The notes: generated by a model not told the origin, from the sequence alone. Shown: positions 1-12,370, counted from the stretch's first letter. The stretch: DNA of 64,000 bases from Lepas anatifera (GCA_034440635.1 JAOTON010001939.1:303202-367201); one strand, 5' to 3'. Program-made: numbers and translations.

Positions 1-1232
1 ACGTGCTCCAGAGGTGTGTTTCGAATTTTGCAGATTGCCCGGATGGGGTTTCTTTTTAAAGTGATTCTAAAAGAATGAGATTTTGAGAGGTTCAGATTTA
101 GCTTCCAGGATACGGACCACTTAGCCAATCTATCTAGATTAGCCTGGAGCAGTTCTGAGTCTTCGGGAGAACGAAGTTGGTGGTAAAGCTTCACATCGTC
201 AGAAAATAGCAAATAATTTGTTTGACTTTCGTTTGGTAGATCGTTAATGAACAATGCAAAGAGCAAAGGAGATATTTGACTGCCTTCCGGTGTTCCCGAG
301 CGTACATTCGTCCAATGAGAGTACTTTCCGTTTACGACAACCCGTTGTTTTCTCGAGCAAAGGAATGATTTAAGCCAGGACAGTGCTTTTCCAGACACGT
401 TATAAGATTTTTGAAGCTTATAGAGTAAGATTTTATGATTCACGCTCTGAAAGGCCGCAGAGTAGTCAGTGTAGATTATGTCAGTTTGATGGCCAGAAGA
501 GATAGAATCACATGTCGTTTTTAGAAGAGTTGCCAAATTAGAGTCACATGAGCGGCGCGGGACAAATCCCTGCTGATATTCAGACAGGACTGGTTGAACA
601 TGAGTGAGAAGGGTCTGATATATGCATCTCTCCAAAACTTTGCCGAAAAGCGGAAGTAAAGAGACACTTCGGTAATTTTGAGTTGATTTCTTTGAGCCTT
701 TTTTGAAAACCGGGAAAATGTTGGTCTCCGCCCATCTGGCCGGAAATATCCCCTCTTCTATTGATTTCATAAATAGGATGCAGAGAGGAAGCACCAGCTC
801 GTTACATTCCTTGATGACTCTAGCACTGATATCGTCAGGCCCGCAGGCATTGTGCACCTGCAAATCATCCAAGACAGCTCAAATGTGATAAATCCATGAT
901 AAATCAAATCTGCCCAGAGACGGCAAGTTATACTCTGTGACAGTGGGGTAATCAGCAACATCAGGTGGGGTAAATTTCCTCCCGAAGGTATCGTTAAGCA
1001 GGTTGGCTTTTTGGATGTCATCATAGATTTCGTGTATTCCATCTAACAGTGATGCAATTCGTTCCTTATTTCCCCTGACGCACTGTAGGTACGACCAAAA
1101 ACGTTTTGGATTTGTTTTCAAGTTTCCGATCATGCCCTGAAAATCCTTAAAATATTTGTGAGACGACAGAGCTTTGAATGATCGCCGCGTTTCCTCAAAG
1201 TTTCGGATGGTCTGGTCCCTATTAGGCTTCAC
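1..1232 (-). mobile_element. Non-LTR retrotransposon (LINE) reverse-transcriptase fragment, runs off left edge
   Basis: One minus-strand reading frame runs from about 1232 to the left edge of the window, interrupted only by a TGA at 879-881. It reads as the linker and reverse transcriptase of a LINE: RFWSYL in the linker, GPDDIS, NYRSVSLLPLFGKVLER, QQGFVPRRS, TDYSAAF (motif A with its Asp), TPEGSQISPLLF (motif B) and FSDD at 195-206 (motif C, the catalytic Asp pair in the F/YxDD position). Both catalytic Asp positions are kept, so decay is slight. The endonuclease part is absent, so the copy is probably 5' truncated, and the 3' end lies outside the window. The style resembles the jockey/CR1 group, but the clade is not certain. 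Confidence 0.88.
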
Positions 1233-1794
1233 ACACTTGGAATTCTAAGAAGTGGCGTATTTTTCAACCTTTCTTACGGTTTTTTTACATTCTCCATAGC
1301 TCTTTATCCTGATGCCAGATTCCCAAAAATAACACGTTTTTTACAAAACCCTTACCCATATAGCAAGCAGACAGAGGCCAGCCCACTCTTCACGTGCCGT
1401 CAAGTTGTGATGCCATATGAGCGCCAAAAAAATCCCCTTTTTAGTTAGTTAGGTTAGGCATCTTTCTTTAGTACGTTAGTAGTAGTAAGTTAGGCATCTT
1501 TCTTCAACACCCAATGTGTGAAAGGCATGTTTTGGGCACTCAAATTCAATATTTGCTTCTTTTCGTTCTGATAATAACCCTTACTTTGTCGAGTTTGGAC
1601 TAATGTAACGTTTTACTGGCCTTCGAAAAGGCCCTGTAAAGCAGAAGAGGGGATTTCTTCTACAGCGGAAGTTTTTGGGATATTTTTAGAGTAGGAATCA
1701 GTTGACTTCATGGCATTGCAATCATTTTAAAGGAATATTCCAGTTACCAGCGCAGATCATCCAACTACTGCGTAGTGTTAACATTGGCTTTACG
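1233..1794. other. Unannotated spacer with a short direct repeat
   Basis: No gene or element recognised. A 16-bp direct repeat, gttaggcatctttctt, occurs at 1453-1468 and 1489-1504. It is probably a small local duplication. Confidence 0.5.
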
Positions 1795-1889
1795 TTTCAC
1801 GTGAATTAGGGTGAGAGTTGGCGACGCCGTATGACCCTGGCAGTTGGTGCGTCGTTAAACCCCAACAATTATTATTTCACGTGAATTAG
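1795..1889 (+). mobile_element. 5'-truncated SINE (tail only) with 15-bp target-site duplication
   Basis: A 65-bp insert (1810-1874) matches the tRNA-unrelated tail of the full SINE at 21476-21659: it contains gtgagagttggcgac, cagttggtgcgtcgttaaac and a final attatta. It is flanked by perfect copies of TTTCACGTGAATTAG at 1795-1809 and 1875-1889. Such duplications are the usual mark of LINE-driven target-primed insertion, so this is a real insertion event of only the SINE tail. Confidence 0.85.
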
Positions 1890-2439
1890 TGACGTATTGA
1901 TTCAAAAATATTATTTGTCTATTTGTTTATTGAGCATCATCAGCAACAGGTATGCACCCAATTATAGCTGAAGTCGAAGTCAACATCGGATGAATGGCAG
2001 TCAACATGAGACACTGTAAGATAATAAGATGTAAAATTGTGCAGGTTAAAAATTTAAAATGAACAGGAAAAACACTGCACTTCACCTCACGGAAACAAAT
2101 AAATATACCTCCCATTAAACTTTTAAAATGGATGGCTTCATATATGTTTCTTGACACTGGATTTAAAAGCTGCTAATGTTGAATTGAAAGGGTTGGCTTC
2201 CGGATATCGCGCAACATGACTGTTAAAACACAGCACTGTCCGAGAAAACAACCATTTGCATATGTATATTATATCAATATATATGCAAATCGCATGGAAG
2301 CTAAATAAACATAAGTTTATAAATCCGCGATAAAAACCTACTAGAAATAAGGTGCAGGCTTGTAAATAATTTTGTATCTTTGAAACCTAAGTATTACAAA
2401 GCTTGGGCGCATCCTTCCCGTGAACGTACATACCTTGCG
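1890..2439. other. AT-rich spacer, nothing recognised
   Basis: AT-rich DNA with no supported gene. The stretches open on the minus strand (1927-2157) have no recognisable domain. Confidence 0.5.
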
Positions 2440-3215
2440 TTAACACCCACCCCGGTGGGCCTCTGAGCGTCTTTCACCCTGGTGGAGAAGGAGGGGGTTC
2501 AAACACCCCCTTGATCTCAGCTCCTGTGTGGGATAGCGAAAAACACAAGCCTTGGTGGATAGCTCATAAGAATTGATGAAGAAACTAGTTCAGTCACTTT
2601 TTTGGCTCACGTCAATATTGAGGTCAAGCCAGGTCAAATCAGGTGAGAGGTTAGAGAAGTTTCTGGGCCAAAACATAGAAATGACCTGACCTAGGGCCAG
2701 GCTAGGGTCACCATCTGATTTAGCACCTGGCATGGTCAATACGCATAGCAATCGACTCACAATAATAATCCAAACGAAATTCTGAAGACCTGTTTGTCCA
2801 AACTTGTCCCAGATGACCTCTCAGAGGTCCAGACTTGCAACATGGACCTGGGCCTAGGATACTAACATTTGTAGAAGAAGGAGGTATTGTAAGCTGTATC
2901 TACAGAAATAGAACCATTTTCTCCCAATCCCGTTTTCCCCCAAGCATTTCAAATGGAGAGGTCATGACCAGTGTCTGACCCTAGGTCATCGATATGAAAA
3001 ATCCTAGACCATTTTAAGTATTCGATGGGCCATTATGTGGTAGGAGTTTTAATTAAATAGAATCTCCCTGTTCTTACTTATCTTATCTTAATTTTTTTGG
3101 AGTTGAGGTCACTTGACTTGCACTGATGGCCTGACTTAACACACGCCCCACTTGGGTACCTGGCATGACGCACCCCACTGGGGGCGTAATTCGCCCCCTC
3201 AGTATCTTATTTCCC
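2440..3215 (-). mobile_element. TTAA-type AGGTCA-rich element, composite or truncated copy
   Basis: Starts at TTAA (2440-2443) followed by a GC-rich terminus with a doubled motif (caccccggtgggcc, then accctggtggag) and contains many GGTCA hexamers. The order of internal blocks is the reverse of the complete copy at 7138-8329. The right side passes at 3136 into a second terminus, TTAACACACGCCCCACTTGG, which resembles the ends of the 33876-34899 element. This is therefore a junction of two element fragments rather than one clean copy. Confidence 0.6.
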
Positions 3216-5385
3216 AGGAAAGATAAATAAAAATTACGGACGGTGTTCGAAAACACATTGGTGTCATCTATTTTGTTCTAGGTCTATTGTTTCCCGTGTT
3301 ATAGGGGATTTTTTAAACGGGTCTAAATGTGACCCATTTTGACCCACTGTGACGTCCCGGGCTTATAAATATGGTTCGAACTCGGCTCCAGTGTAGAAAA
3401 CGGTAAGGTGCTTCCAGCACCGTTCCGTATCACTTCCGGTCCCTGTAGTCGTAGGGGCCGTTCGGACCCCCGGGGTGGTGGTGTGTACGAAAAGAGCCCA
3501 GGCGGTGCCGGGTTAAGAAGGCAGCATTAGGCATAAATCTGTTCAATATTGACTTGTTTATGTTCTCATGCTTGTTGCTAGCGCAATGAGGAGCTCTCTA
3601 TCAGTACGTGACCACAAAAAGCCGTTTTTTCTAAAACTGCATTTTGCAATAATCACCGCGGATGAAGGACAACAGAGTCTGTGTGCGACGCGCGGGGAGG
3701 GTGGGTCGCGTCTCACGCGGTGTTTCCGCCCTATCCGGGGAGCGGGGTGTTTTCTTAGCAACGTGATCACGTGCTGTCTTGGCTGACGCAATCGACACCA
3801 AGCGTGTAGCCCTAAAGGTGCAGGCAAAACAGGCGGCGCCAGGCTGTTTTTGCACCGGTTAATCACACCGGTGCACACCCAAGGCAGATCTGCGCTGATG
3901 ATGAGATTATGTTTCTCGAAACAACTTCATTATAGTTTTCATGATATGCATTGCTACGGTGTGGAGGCTAAAATATTTTGAGAGGCTTCTGAACAAATGC
4001 ATTTTTCCAGACTGATCGTTTGTGGCATGATCCATCAATAATAAATCCATTTCCGAACCATGCTTTCTTTATCATTGTATATGGATCTAACCCGGTGCAT
4101 TTAGCAGAGTCTTTTGAACAGTCAATTGAAATTGTTTTTACGATTTCGGCCATTTCCATTGTTGAGGGAAACGTGACACCGTCGTGGGATTTTAACTGTC
4201 GCGTAGAGTTTGCCGAAACATTCATGGTTCTAAATTCCGTTTCTTTCAGAACGCACACTTTTACGGGGCAACGGCTTTGCATGACTGTAACTTGCAGTGT
4301 ACGGTTACCAAGCCCTACCTCCCTATGAACTTAGCGACTGGCAGGTGGGTTCGGCGGCGGCAGGGACGGGGGGATTCTCGTTCTAAGCACACGTTACCTC
4401 AACTCAGACGGTGAGTCTGGGACAAATTAAACATCACTGCGAAGGTTTTTCGTTGTAGTCTATAACATGGCTATCTCAGTTCAAGCCCCATATAACAGGT
4501 GTCATGTCTCCTTTAACAGTATGTTGTATCAGCCCGCCTCTGGTTCAAACAATAACCCTAAGTCAAAGTCCATACTCTGTATCTTCGCCGCACAGTCTTC
4601 TCGCCCTGAGCCCGCCCTGAAAGGCTCACGGCTTGTTGAGCCGGCAGCTGTGTCGGGCCCGTCTCGGCCGGCGGCGGTCTCAGACTCTGTGACTCAGACT
4701 CAGCTGCTCGGCCGGTAGGCGGCTGGCGGCCAGCGCCGGGCTAATTCGGGCAGCGGTGGCGGAGGGCGGGCCGGCGCCGAACGGCCGCGCCGCCCCGTCA
4801 CCGGCACACCTACCCGTTGACCTTACATAACCCCGGCCCGGTTCACTGTCACGGCCGTCGCCAGCGGCACCCATACCGGCAGCTTCCTCACCGCTGCACG
4901 CTATTGGAGTTCCTAGATTGTAAACGAAGGCATAGAGCGATAGAGCATAGACCGTAGAGCGTAGAGCAGTCGTTTCACTTTTGCAACCCTTCAGAAGTCC
5001 AGGTTCGAGTGTTCTTTTTCATTATTTGCTTCATTACCAGCAGATCGACGCTCATTTCATTCTAGTTTGTTGATCAATAAGGCTGTCAAAAGTTGTTTAA
5101 AAGTTTGATGTTTTCTGTTCACGGGTGGAGTTATTTCAGGGCCGACATTGCAGTCTCCAGTGCATTAACATGTTGTGACTTTTATATGGTCAAACCTGAT
5201 TGATTATGATAACTAGCAGTCATAAATCCTTTTTCTGCAGTTCCTCGAGTTCTCATTCGATATGGTAGGTGCGGGGGATACACCTTAATGGCTCAGTACT
5301 AGTTTTGAAAGTTTTAAATCCTCTGGTTCCCAAATATTTTCCCGAGTCAAGTTGGCAATATCAAGGCTTTTGTGACTTCTGATGA
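3216..5385. other. Unannotated region with a GC-rich segment
   Basis: No coding region supported. 4600-4880 is GC- and CpG-rich with both strands open, which is expected of such composition. 3350-3371 holds a CRE-like TGACGTC about 8 bp before TATAAATA, described separately. The rest is unrecognised. Confidence 0.45.
3350..3371 (+). promoter_or_regulatory. Possible core promoter: CRE-like site plus TATA box
   Basis: TGACGTC at 3350-3356 is followed by TATAAATA at 3364-3371 in a locally GC-rich setting. No transcript or downstream gene is recognised, so this could be chance or the promoter of an unrecognised retroelement. Confidence 0.2.
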
Positions 5386-6227
5386 TTAACACGCGCATTG
5401 ACGGGGGTCTGAGCCACCTTCGCTTTGACGAGGGGGCGGGTACCCGCACCCCTAAGATCTCGAGAACCACGGTAGGTAGCGAAAAACGGTAAAGGCTGTT
5501 GGGTTGCCCATCCACTTCTCCATCGAAAATATCTGAACCATTTTTGTCAGGTCACATTCAAGGTCACGAGAGGTCAAAACATGCCGTAATAGGGATACCA
5601 TGTAAATTAAGTTTTTCGGCCATTGCATCTGCACAAATAAAGATAGAGCAAAACTACTCGAATTATATGAATCCTCGCAGTAAGCCGAATTGAATGCTAT
5701 CTAATTTGACCTTCCTAGGTCAAATCAGGGATTTGACCTGACCTGAGGTCAGGTCAGGGTCAAATTATATAAAATGCATATCATTAGAACCGGAAAGCCA
5801 AGAAGAGTCTAATGAAGCTAAAATAAACGCTCTATCACTATCCGTTACTGAGTTATACAGTAAAAACCATTTTCCCATGTATTTCCAATGGAGAGGTCAT
5901 GCCTCGTACCTGACCTTAGGTCATCGATATCAAAAATACCGGAACGTATTTTAGAGAACTCGGTGGGCCCATTATGTGATATAAGTTTCAATCGGATAAG
6001 TTCACCATGCTCCGACTTATGCTATCTTAAACTTTTTTAGGTCAGGTCCCTTGACCTGTACTGGTGACCTAACCTGAGGTGACCTAACCTTAAAACTTTC
6101 ACAAAAGTTTTAAAAATGATGAGGAAAAAGGTATGCCAAGTACGGCGGCGCTACGCGCCGTCGTTTTTACTATCTCCGAAAAACCCGAGGGGGGCGGGTA
6201 CCCACCTCCCGTCAATGCGCGTGTTAA
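5386..6227 (-). mobile_element. Complete TTAA-flanked AGGTCA-rich element (842 bp)
   Basis: TTAA at 5386-5389 and 6224-6227 flank perfect inverted ends: CACGCGCATTGACGGG after the left TTAA and its complement before the right TTAA. Inside are many AGGTCA/TGACCT hexamers, including an odd-centred palindromic cluster near 5735 (TGACCTGACCT followed by GAGGTCAGGTCA). A subterminal GC hairpin (ggcggcgctacgcgccgtcg) lies near 6154-6175. No transposase is encoded. TTAA flanks are typical of piggyBac-type insertion, so a non-autonomous piggyBac-like element is the best guess. Confidence 0.75.
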
Positions 6228-7137
6228 ACATCGAGTTATATTCTAACATTTTTTTCAATAGAACATGACTGTACTGAGCCTAAAGTGAGTACTGAGCCTA
6301 AAGTAAACCCCCTCAAACAAAGTCACTGTGAAGGACTCCTCTTTGTTTCAAGAAGCCAAGGATCGGACTTGCACCTCAAAAACACCAATCATCAGCGAAG
6401 AACGTCTGAAGCATCGTGTTATTCGAATTAAAAAAAGCAAGAATGAATTTCAGCTGCATAGTTGGCATATTTCTAGTGCTTTTCATCATCTTAGCGTTAC
6501 GGTGAACCCACGTGTCAAATTTCCCAAGAACTGTTTGATGAGGAAAATGCATATTTCTTATAGAGAAGATGTCATAATGGCGCAGCGGCAGGGACAGGTT
6601 ACTGGTGCGAAGTGTTGCACATCTCCATAAGCTTACAATACGCTCGCTGTTTTGCTGAAGAAAGGCACTACGAGTAGGATAACAGTTTATGCATTAGCTT
6701 ATTGTTATGAACGTGCGCAACAACTCACTAAGAATACACTTAATCGTATTTTTAGGAGGAATCATAAAATATCGACGTGCCTGTGCAAATATGATTGGGT
6801 CCTTATTTTCTACCTCCAGTGGGTTACACATTAAGTAGCTGATTTTTCCAACGATAAAAAACTTTAAAAATCGAAAACTCTTTGGCTTTCCAGAAAACTG
6901 TCCAAAAAATGAACTATCCTCACGATCTGATTAGTGGAGAATCTGTGACATCACCTGATAACTGGCTGACCCATTAACTTTCCAGCATGGCCGCGTATGC
7001 CTTCGAAATTACTTTTATGTGCAAGTCAGGTCATACTTTTTGATCGTTGAGTTCGGTTCTGACGAGCGAGAGGACATTACTTTAATCTAGTCATATATTA
7101 AGGTTCCAGAAGGTTTCAGAGCAGACCTTGCCTGCCA
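6228..7137. other. Unannotated spacer
   Basis: No recognisable gene or repeat. A 100-codon plus-strand open stretch (6328-6630) has no motif I can name. Confidence 0.45.
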
Positions 7138-8329
7138 TTAACCTTCGCCCGGGTGGGGGTCTTTTTAGACCCCCTCGGGTTTTTCCAAAGTGATAAAAAA
7201 ACGGCGGTGCGCAGCGCCGCCAAACTTGGTTTAGCTGTTCCTTCATCATTTTTACATATTTCCTGAAAATTTTAGCCCAAGGTCATATCAGGTCAGGTCA
7301 CCAGGCCAGGTGAAGTGACCTCACCTCAAAAATGCTTAGGACGGCATAACTAAAAGAAGGGTTAATCGATCAAGTTCAAACTTATACCACATATTGCGCC
7401 CACCAGGAGCTACAACATTTGTTCCGGGATTTTTGATATTGGTGACCTAAGGTCATGTGCAGAGCATGACCTCCCCATTGTAAATACATGGAGAAAATCA
7501 CGAAATGAGCTTTTCTCAGTAAGTATGGATGGAATCAGCTTCAAACATCGGTTACAATTTGATCTTAGCCCATTTCTGAAGTTTATGCCAAAAATTTTGA
7601 GTTGTGACCTTTAAAAGGTCACTTTAGGTCAAATAAGCATTTTTGGTGTTTTCTCTATAAATTTAGAATTAACTAAGATAGAACTTTTATTTTGTCACCA
7701 AAGTGTTTGTATAGTCACTGCAAGTCAAATGATATACATCATGACTATACCAGGTCAAGTTGGGTCAGACCGTTGACCTGGGTCAGGTCAAATTCTTAAA
7801 TTTGACCTGGCATAGCAATATTATATATCATTCGATTCGTATTGACGAGAGGATTCCAATGGTGCATCAACTATGGCTGTATCGTGTTTGGTTTGGAAGT
7901 TAGCGAAAAAGGAAACGCCCTTATGCATGGGTGGCTATGGACATTCCCAAGAATATGCCCAATATTCAGTGACCTATAGCTCCCTAGGCTTTGGCCTGAC
8001 ACGAAAATGAAGGCGACTTTAATGAAAGAGCAACTCAAGAGCTTTCGAATGGTGTTAGAAAAATGTTTCTAGGTATCATAGTGTCTGAGATATAAGAGGT
8101 TTTCTTAGTACACCTCATATTGGCGATTTTGACCTATTTTGACCTCTGGTGACCTTAATATTGACCTGACAAGAAAAATGACCGAAGTACTTTCGATATC
8201 ATTCTTGAAGAGCTTTCTATTGCCGTTTTGCGCTTTTCCAGGCTCTCTTAGTTTTTGAGATCGTGGGGGGTCTTTTTAGCCCCCACCAGGGCGAAGGTGG
8301 CTCGTACCCGCCACCGGGGCAAGGGTTAA
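7138..8329 (+). mobile_element. Complete TTAA-flanked AGGTCA-rich element (1192 bp), reference copy
   Basis: TTAA at 7138-7141 and 8326-8329. The left end is CCTTCGCCCGGGTGGGGGTC followed by a small hairpin (GGGGGTCTTTTTAGACCCCC). The right end carries the inverted counterpart twice (CCCCCACCAGGGCGAAGG and CCGCCACCGGGGCAAGGG). A subterminal GC stem-loop (ggcggtgcgcagcgccgcc) lies at about 7203-7221. The interior has no coding frame of note and many GGTCA/TGACC motifs. I use this copy to define the orientation of the family in the window. Confidence 0.75.
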
Positions 8330-8385
8330 TCATGTGCAGTGCTGACTATTTTGAGTGCAACCCTACGTTTCTGCGGAATTTCGTA

Positions 8386-8760
8386 TTAACCCTCATCCCG
8401 GTGGGGGGTGTTTAAACTCCCCTCGCTTTCTTTCGGTGGCACAAAAAAGCGGCGGGGCGAAGCGCCGCCGTACTTTGCACACATTATCCTTGATAAATTC
8501 TACAACTTTGCCCAAAATTTTAAGGTTGGGTCATCTTAGGTTAGGTCACCGGTGCAGGTCAAGGGACTTCACCTCCAAAAATATTTAAGGTGGCATAACT
8601 AAGAAATGGGAGAATCTATCGGCTTTACCGCAAAATGGGCCCATCGAGTACAACAAAACACATTCCGGAGGTTTTTCATATCGATGATCTTGGGTCAGGT
8701 ACGGGTCATGACTTCTCCATTAAAAATGCATGGGGAAAACATATTTTTGGCTGCATTTTT
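8386..8760 (+). mobile_element. Partial TTAA-type element (left part)
   Basis: Begins at TTAA (8386-8389) with ccctcatcccggtggggggt, followed by a subterminal hairpin (gcggcggggcgaagcgccgc near 8453-8471) and the same block order as the left third of the 7138 copy. The similarity stops near 8760, where a different tandem repeat starts. Confidence 0.6.
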
Positions 8761-9470
8761 TTATAATGTTTGTCCCACGTGGAAACACCTGGAGCGCATT
8801 CACACCGGGTGCTGGACCACAGACATTTTTCATATCCGTAACATGATGACGTGTTTTTGAGTCTTTTTAGTTGATGATGAGGTGAGAGTGATTGAAGATG
8901 TGAGCATGATTTGTATGTCTCCCACGTGGCGAGACCATGGTGAGAACTGATACCGGGTGCAAAAACACTTTTTATGATGATGAGGTGAGGGTGACTGAAG
9001 ATGAGAGCATGATATTTTGTGTGTCAGGCAAGGAAACACCACAGAGCTAACCTGACCTTGGGTGATGAACCACAGACATGTTTAATCAACGTACTAATAA
9101 CGTGTATTGAGCCTTTTTAGATGATGTGGTGAGAGGTACTTGATATGAAAGCATGATTACGCATGTATGAGCCCCTTTCCATAGCCCACTCAGGCCAGTA
9201 GGCGAGGAAAAACCTGTTGCGCACCGTCCCTCAAAGCCAAAGAAAGGAAGCTCATGATTTATCCAATAAGTATATTTTCCTCATCTTCATTGTCTGGCCA
9301 GATGTCGTGTCAACAAGAGAAAGAAAAAAGAATCACGTCATACTCACTTATGATGATCTCCCGGAGAAATGGAGTCCTTTCAGATGATAATGAGATGAAA
9401 GTGAACTCTATATGTGAGCATGATTATTTGGGGAACACCACAGTGCGGACTAGCACTGGGTTCTGATACT
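8760..9470. repeat. Degenerate tandem repeat
   Basis: Blocks recur in the same order with many indels: cttttta(g)atgatg, gaggtgagagtgattgaaga, tgagcatgatt, cccacgtgg, accgggtgc and accacagacat. Examples start near 8860, 8970, 9110 and 9350. Spacing is irregular (roughly 110-240 bp), so this is an old array. No coding content. Confidence 0.5.
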
Positions 9471-9880
9471 TTTATTTGTGTAGAAACAGCTGCAAATTCC
9501 TTCATACTCTCCAAATCATAGTATCCTGGGCCTCTTTCCAGATTAATGTTGAAATTTTTACCTGTGACATTTAAGAGGTCATCTAGGGCTCAGGGGAGGA
9601 TCCAGAAATTGATCAAGGGAGGTGTGAACCCTGACAGGGGGGGAGTGGCCTCCTCAAGGGGGCCCGGAATAGCTTTGGATGCCCGGCTGTACAAAGAATA
9701 TTTTGTCATAAAAACGTAAATACACATGAAAATTGAACATATTTCAGCCAGCGAGCATAAGAAACGTTAAACACCCTGGGGGGGGGTAAAAATTCCGAGA
9801 AAACCAAAGGCCCACAGAACTATGAGCTGGCCCTGAAATCCCTGAGGTCCGATCAACATTTGACAGGATTTCCACAAATT
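9471..9880. other. Unannotated spacer with G-tracts
   Basis: Contains several G-runs, including gggggggggt near 9780, and a fragment resembling GC-rich transposon ends (ctcaggggaggatccagaaattg near 9591). No gene seen. Confidence 0.4.
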
Positions 9881-10905
9881 CAAGGACTGGACAAGTTTCG
9901 GCTGGGGTCACTGATCGGGACCATCTCAGATCGCATACAATATTCTGTGGTCTGCTTGAATTCTGTGGCCTGCTTGAAAGAGTTTAATATACTACTCCCC
10001 AAGCAGGGACGGATGCTGTAGCCACAGAAGGCCGAGACCAAAAGAGTCCCGCGAGCAAGGAAGGGGGCCGACTGTAGCCACAGGAGGCCCAGGTAGACCA
10101 CGGCGGGGGGTATGAATGCTAGAAGTACGGGACTGGCTTCGGCCACAATATGTCTGAGATTATCGTAAGGGGCCCAATCGCGAACACAAAGGTCCCAAGT
10201 GAGCCACAGAGGCCCAGAAGCATTTCAGGGAGATCGGATAGCCACAGGAGTTCGGGTGAAGCGCAGGGGGCCCAACTGCAGCCAAAGGGGACCGGGGTGG
10301 AATACTGGGAAATTATATGCAACTGCCGATAACAGGGGCCCGGCATCGGCAGCAGTGGGCTTGGGATAATTCTTAGGCGCCCGGTTGCAGCCTCAGCGGT
10401 TCCAGTGCCCGGGAGCGTCAGTGTGCCCGGATGGCCACATGAGGCCCGAGTGAACCACGGGGCCTTTGGCTGTAGCCAAAGGGGTCCGGGTGGAATACCG
10501 GGGACATAAAACTGCTGAGAATAGGGGTCCGGGTGGAATACCGGGGACCTAAAACTGCTGAGAATAGGGGACCCGGCTTGCACAGCAGTGGGCCCTCGAG
10601 ACGATTGGTGGGGGCCCGGTCACGGGGCTCGCGGGACCTCCGAGGCAGGGGCCCGAGAACAACTCTCGGGCCAATCGAGACAACTTCTTGTGGACTTCTA
10701 GAACAGCTATTTGGGGGCCCAAGGCCAACTCTGGGGGTCTCCAAGATTAAATTTGGGCCCCCAGGTACATACGTTGTAAGGGCCCCTATACCTACCTTCC
10801 GGTAGCATTTGGAAGACAACTTGCGAGGCCGGGGTACAGCTGCAGTCGCCGGGCCACCCTACGGGGGGCGCCTGCGCTGGGAGGCGTTTCTTTCCAGTGC
10901 CCAAT
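9880..10905. repeat. GC-rich degenerate minisatellite of GGGGCCC modules
   Basis: About 1 kb built of loosely repeated modules, each containing ggggcccg or cagaggccc separated by 30-60 bp. The clearest tandem pair is at 10488-10573, where a 43-bp unit (ggggtccgggtggaatacc, then ggggac-taaaactgctgaga) is repeated. Open frames on both strands here are a by-product of the stop-poor composition. Confidence 0.55.
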
Positions 10906-10939
10906 GTCGGTTCAAGGGGGGACGCGCCCCCTTGGATCT

Positions 10940-11460
10940 ACCCTTACTGGCGCTAATTAAGCAGGTTTCAGACTTTGGTCAATAACTTTGCAGGAAATGA
11001 TGATAGAGTTTTTATTTTGCTACCATTACGTTTGGATTGCTATTGCAAACTGATTCATATGCATATTGACTATGCTAGGTTGGAAAGTGACCTTGATCTG
11101 ACCTTAGGTCAGGTCATCTTTATGTTTTGACCTAGTATAGTCATATTATACAGCATTGGATTGTCCGTAACGAGAGGAAGCGAATGGTGCCTAAAAATGT
11201 TTCTAACTCAACTCTGTCAGAACCTGTCAGACGCTAGAGCCTAAAACTCTTCTCTAACAAGCCAAATTATTTGACCTTTCATGACCTCAATATTGACCGG
11301 AGCCAAGAAAATACCGAAGTAGCTTCTTCCTAAATTTGTATGAGCTATCCACCAGTTTTCGCGTTCTTCGCTATCCCTTATAGAAGCCGAATTCGAAGGG
11401 GGGGTGTTTGCACACCCTCCTCACCATGGCAAAGGTGGCTCGGAGGCCCAGAGTGGTGAG
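10940..11460 (+). mobile_element. TTAA-type element, right half
   Basis: Matches the right half of the 7138 copy in order: gtttttattttgctaccatt..., then the gaccttaggtcaggtcat block, the cgagagga block and a GC-rich doubled end (gggggggtgtttgcacaccc). It is joined tail-to-tail to an inverted copy at 11460-12370. The left end is missing. Confidence 0.55.
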
Positions 11461-12370
11461 AGGAGTGGCTTATAATACCTACTCCTCGATCTCGGGCCCT
11501 ATTCGGAATAACCAGAAAAACACAAGGATAGTGGATAGCCTCGTAAGAAATAATGAAAAATTAGATCAGTAACTCTTGGGCTCATGTCAATATTGCAGTC
11601 ATGACGGGTCAAAGAAATTGAAGGTAAGAGAAGGGGTTCTTGTCTCTGGCGTCTGACTAGGTTGAGCTAATATTTTTCAGCGGGATTCGCTTCCTCTCGT
11701 TATGGAAAACCCATAATGTGTTATATGACCATACTGGGTCAAAACATAACAATGACCTGACCTAATGTCAGGTAAAGATCACTATCTGGCCTAACATAGT
11801 TAATATGCGTATCTATCGAATCGCAATAATAAACCAAACGTAATGGTACCAAACTGAAGGCTCTGACATAATTCCCAACGAAATTATTGACCCAAATCTG
11901 AAAACCTGCTTGAGCAGTACAAGATGACCTCTCAGAGGTTACAGGCTCAGACTTACAACAATAATTTAGGGTGGTCAAAGATACTACCATTTTTTCGACC
12001 ATTTCACATTCTCCCATGCATTTCCAATGGAGAGATCATAATCCGTACCTGGGTCTAGGGTATCGGTATCGAAAATTCCATTACTACAACTTGTTCTCGG
12101 TCGGCCCATTATGCAATATGCATATGATCAAAAGGAAACCTGATTTGCTGGTGCCACCGGAAAATTTATTGGAGGTGAAGTCACTTATCCAGGCCTGGTG
12201 AACTGACCTGAGATGACTGAACCATAAATTAAAAAAAGGTTGCGGCGTCAATCAAGCGTAACCTGTGCCAAGTACCACGGCCTTCACGCTGCGTTTTCTG
12301 GTGCGATCGCAAAAACCCGAGGGAGGGGAAGAGGGCATTCAAACTCCCCGCCCACTGGGGCGAGGGTTAA
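11460..12370 (-). mobile_element. TTAA-type AGGTCA-rich element, inverted copy
   Basis: Block order is the reverse of the 7138 copy and it ends at TTAA 12367-12370 after ccccgcccactggggcgagg. It contains GGTCA/TGACC clusters at 11750-11780, 11920-11960 and 12190-12230. The left boundary merges with the neighbouring fragment, so the exact start is uncertain. Confidence 0.55.

Noticed and set aside
703..1042. Plus- and minus-strand short frames over the LINE
   Set aside because: Shadows of the reverse-transcriptase frame on the minus strand.
10119..10583. 154-codon minus-strand frame, proline-rich
   Set aside because: Lies in the GGGGCCC repeat region. The stop-poor composition explains it and no domain is seen.
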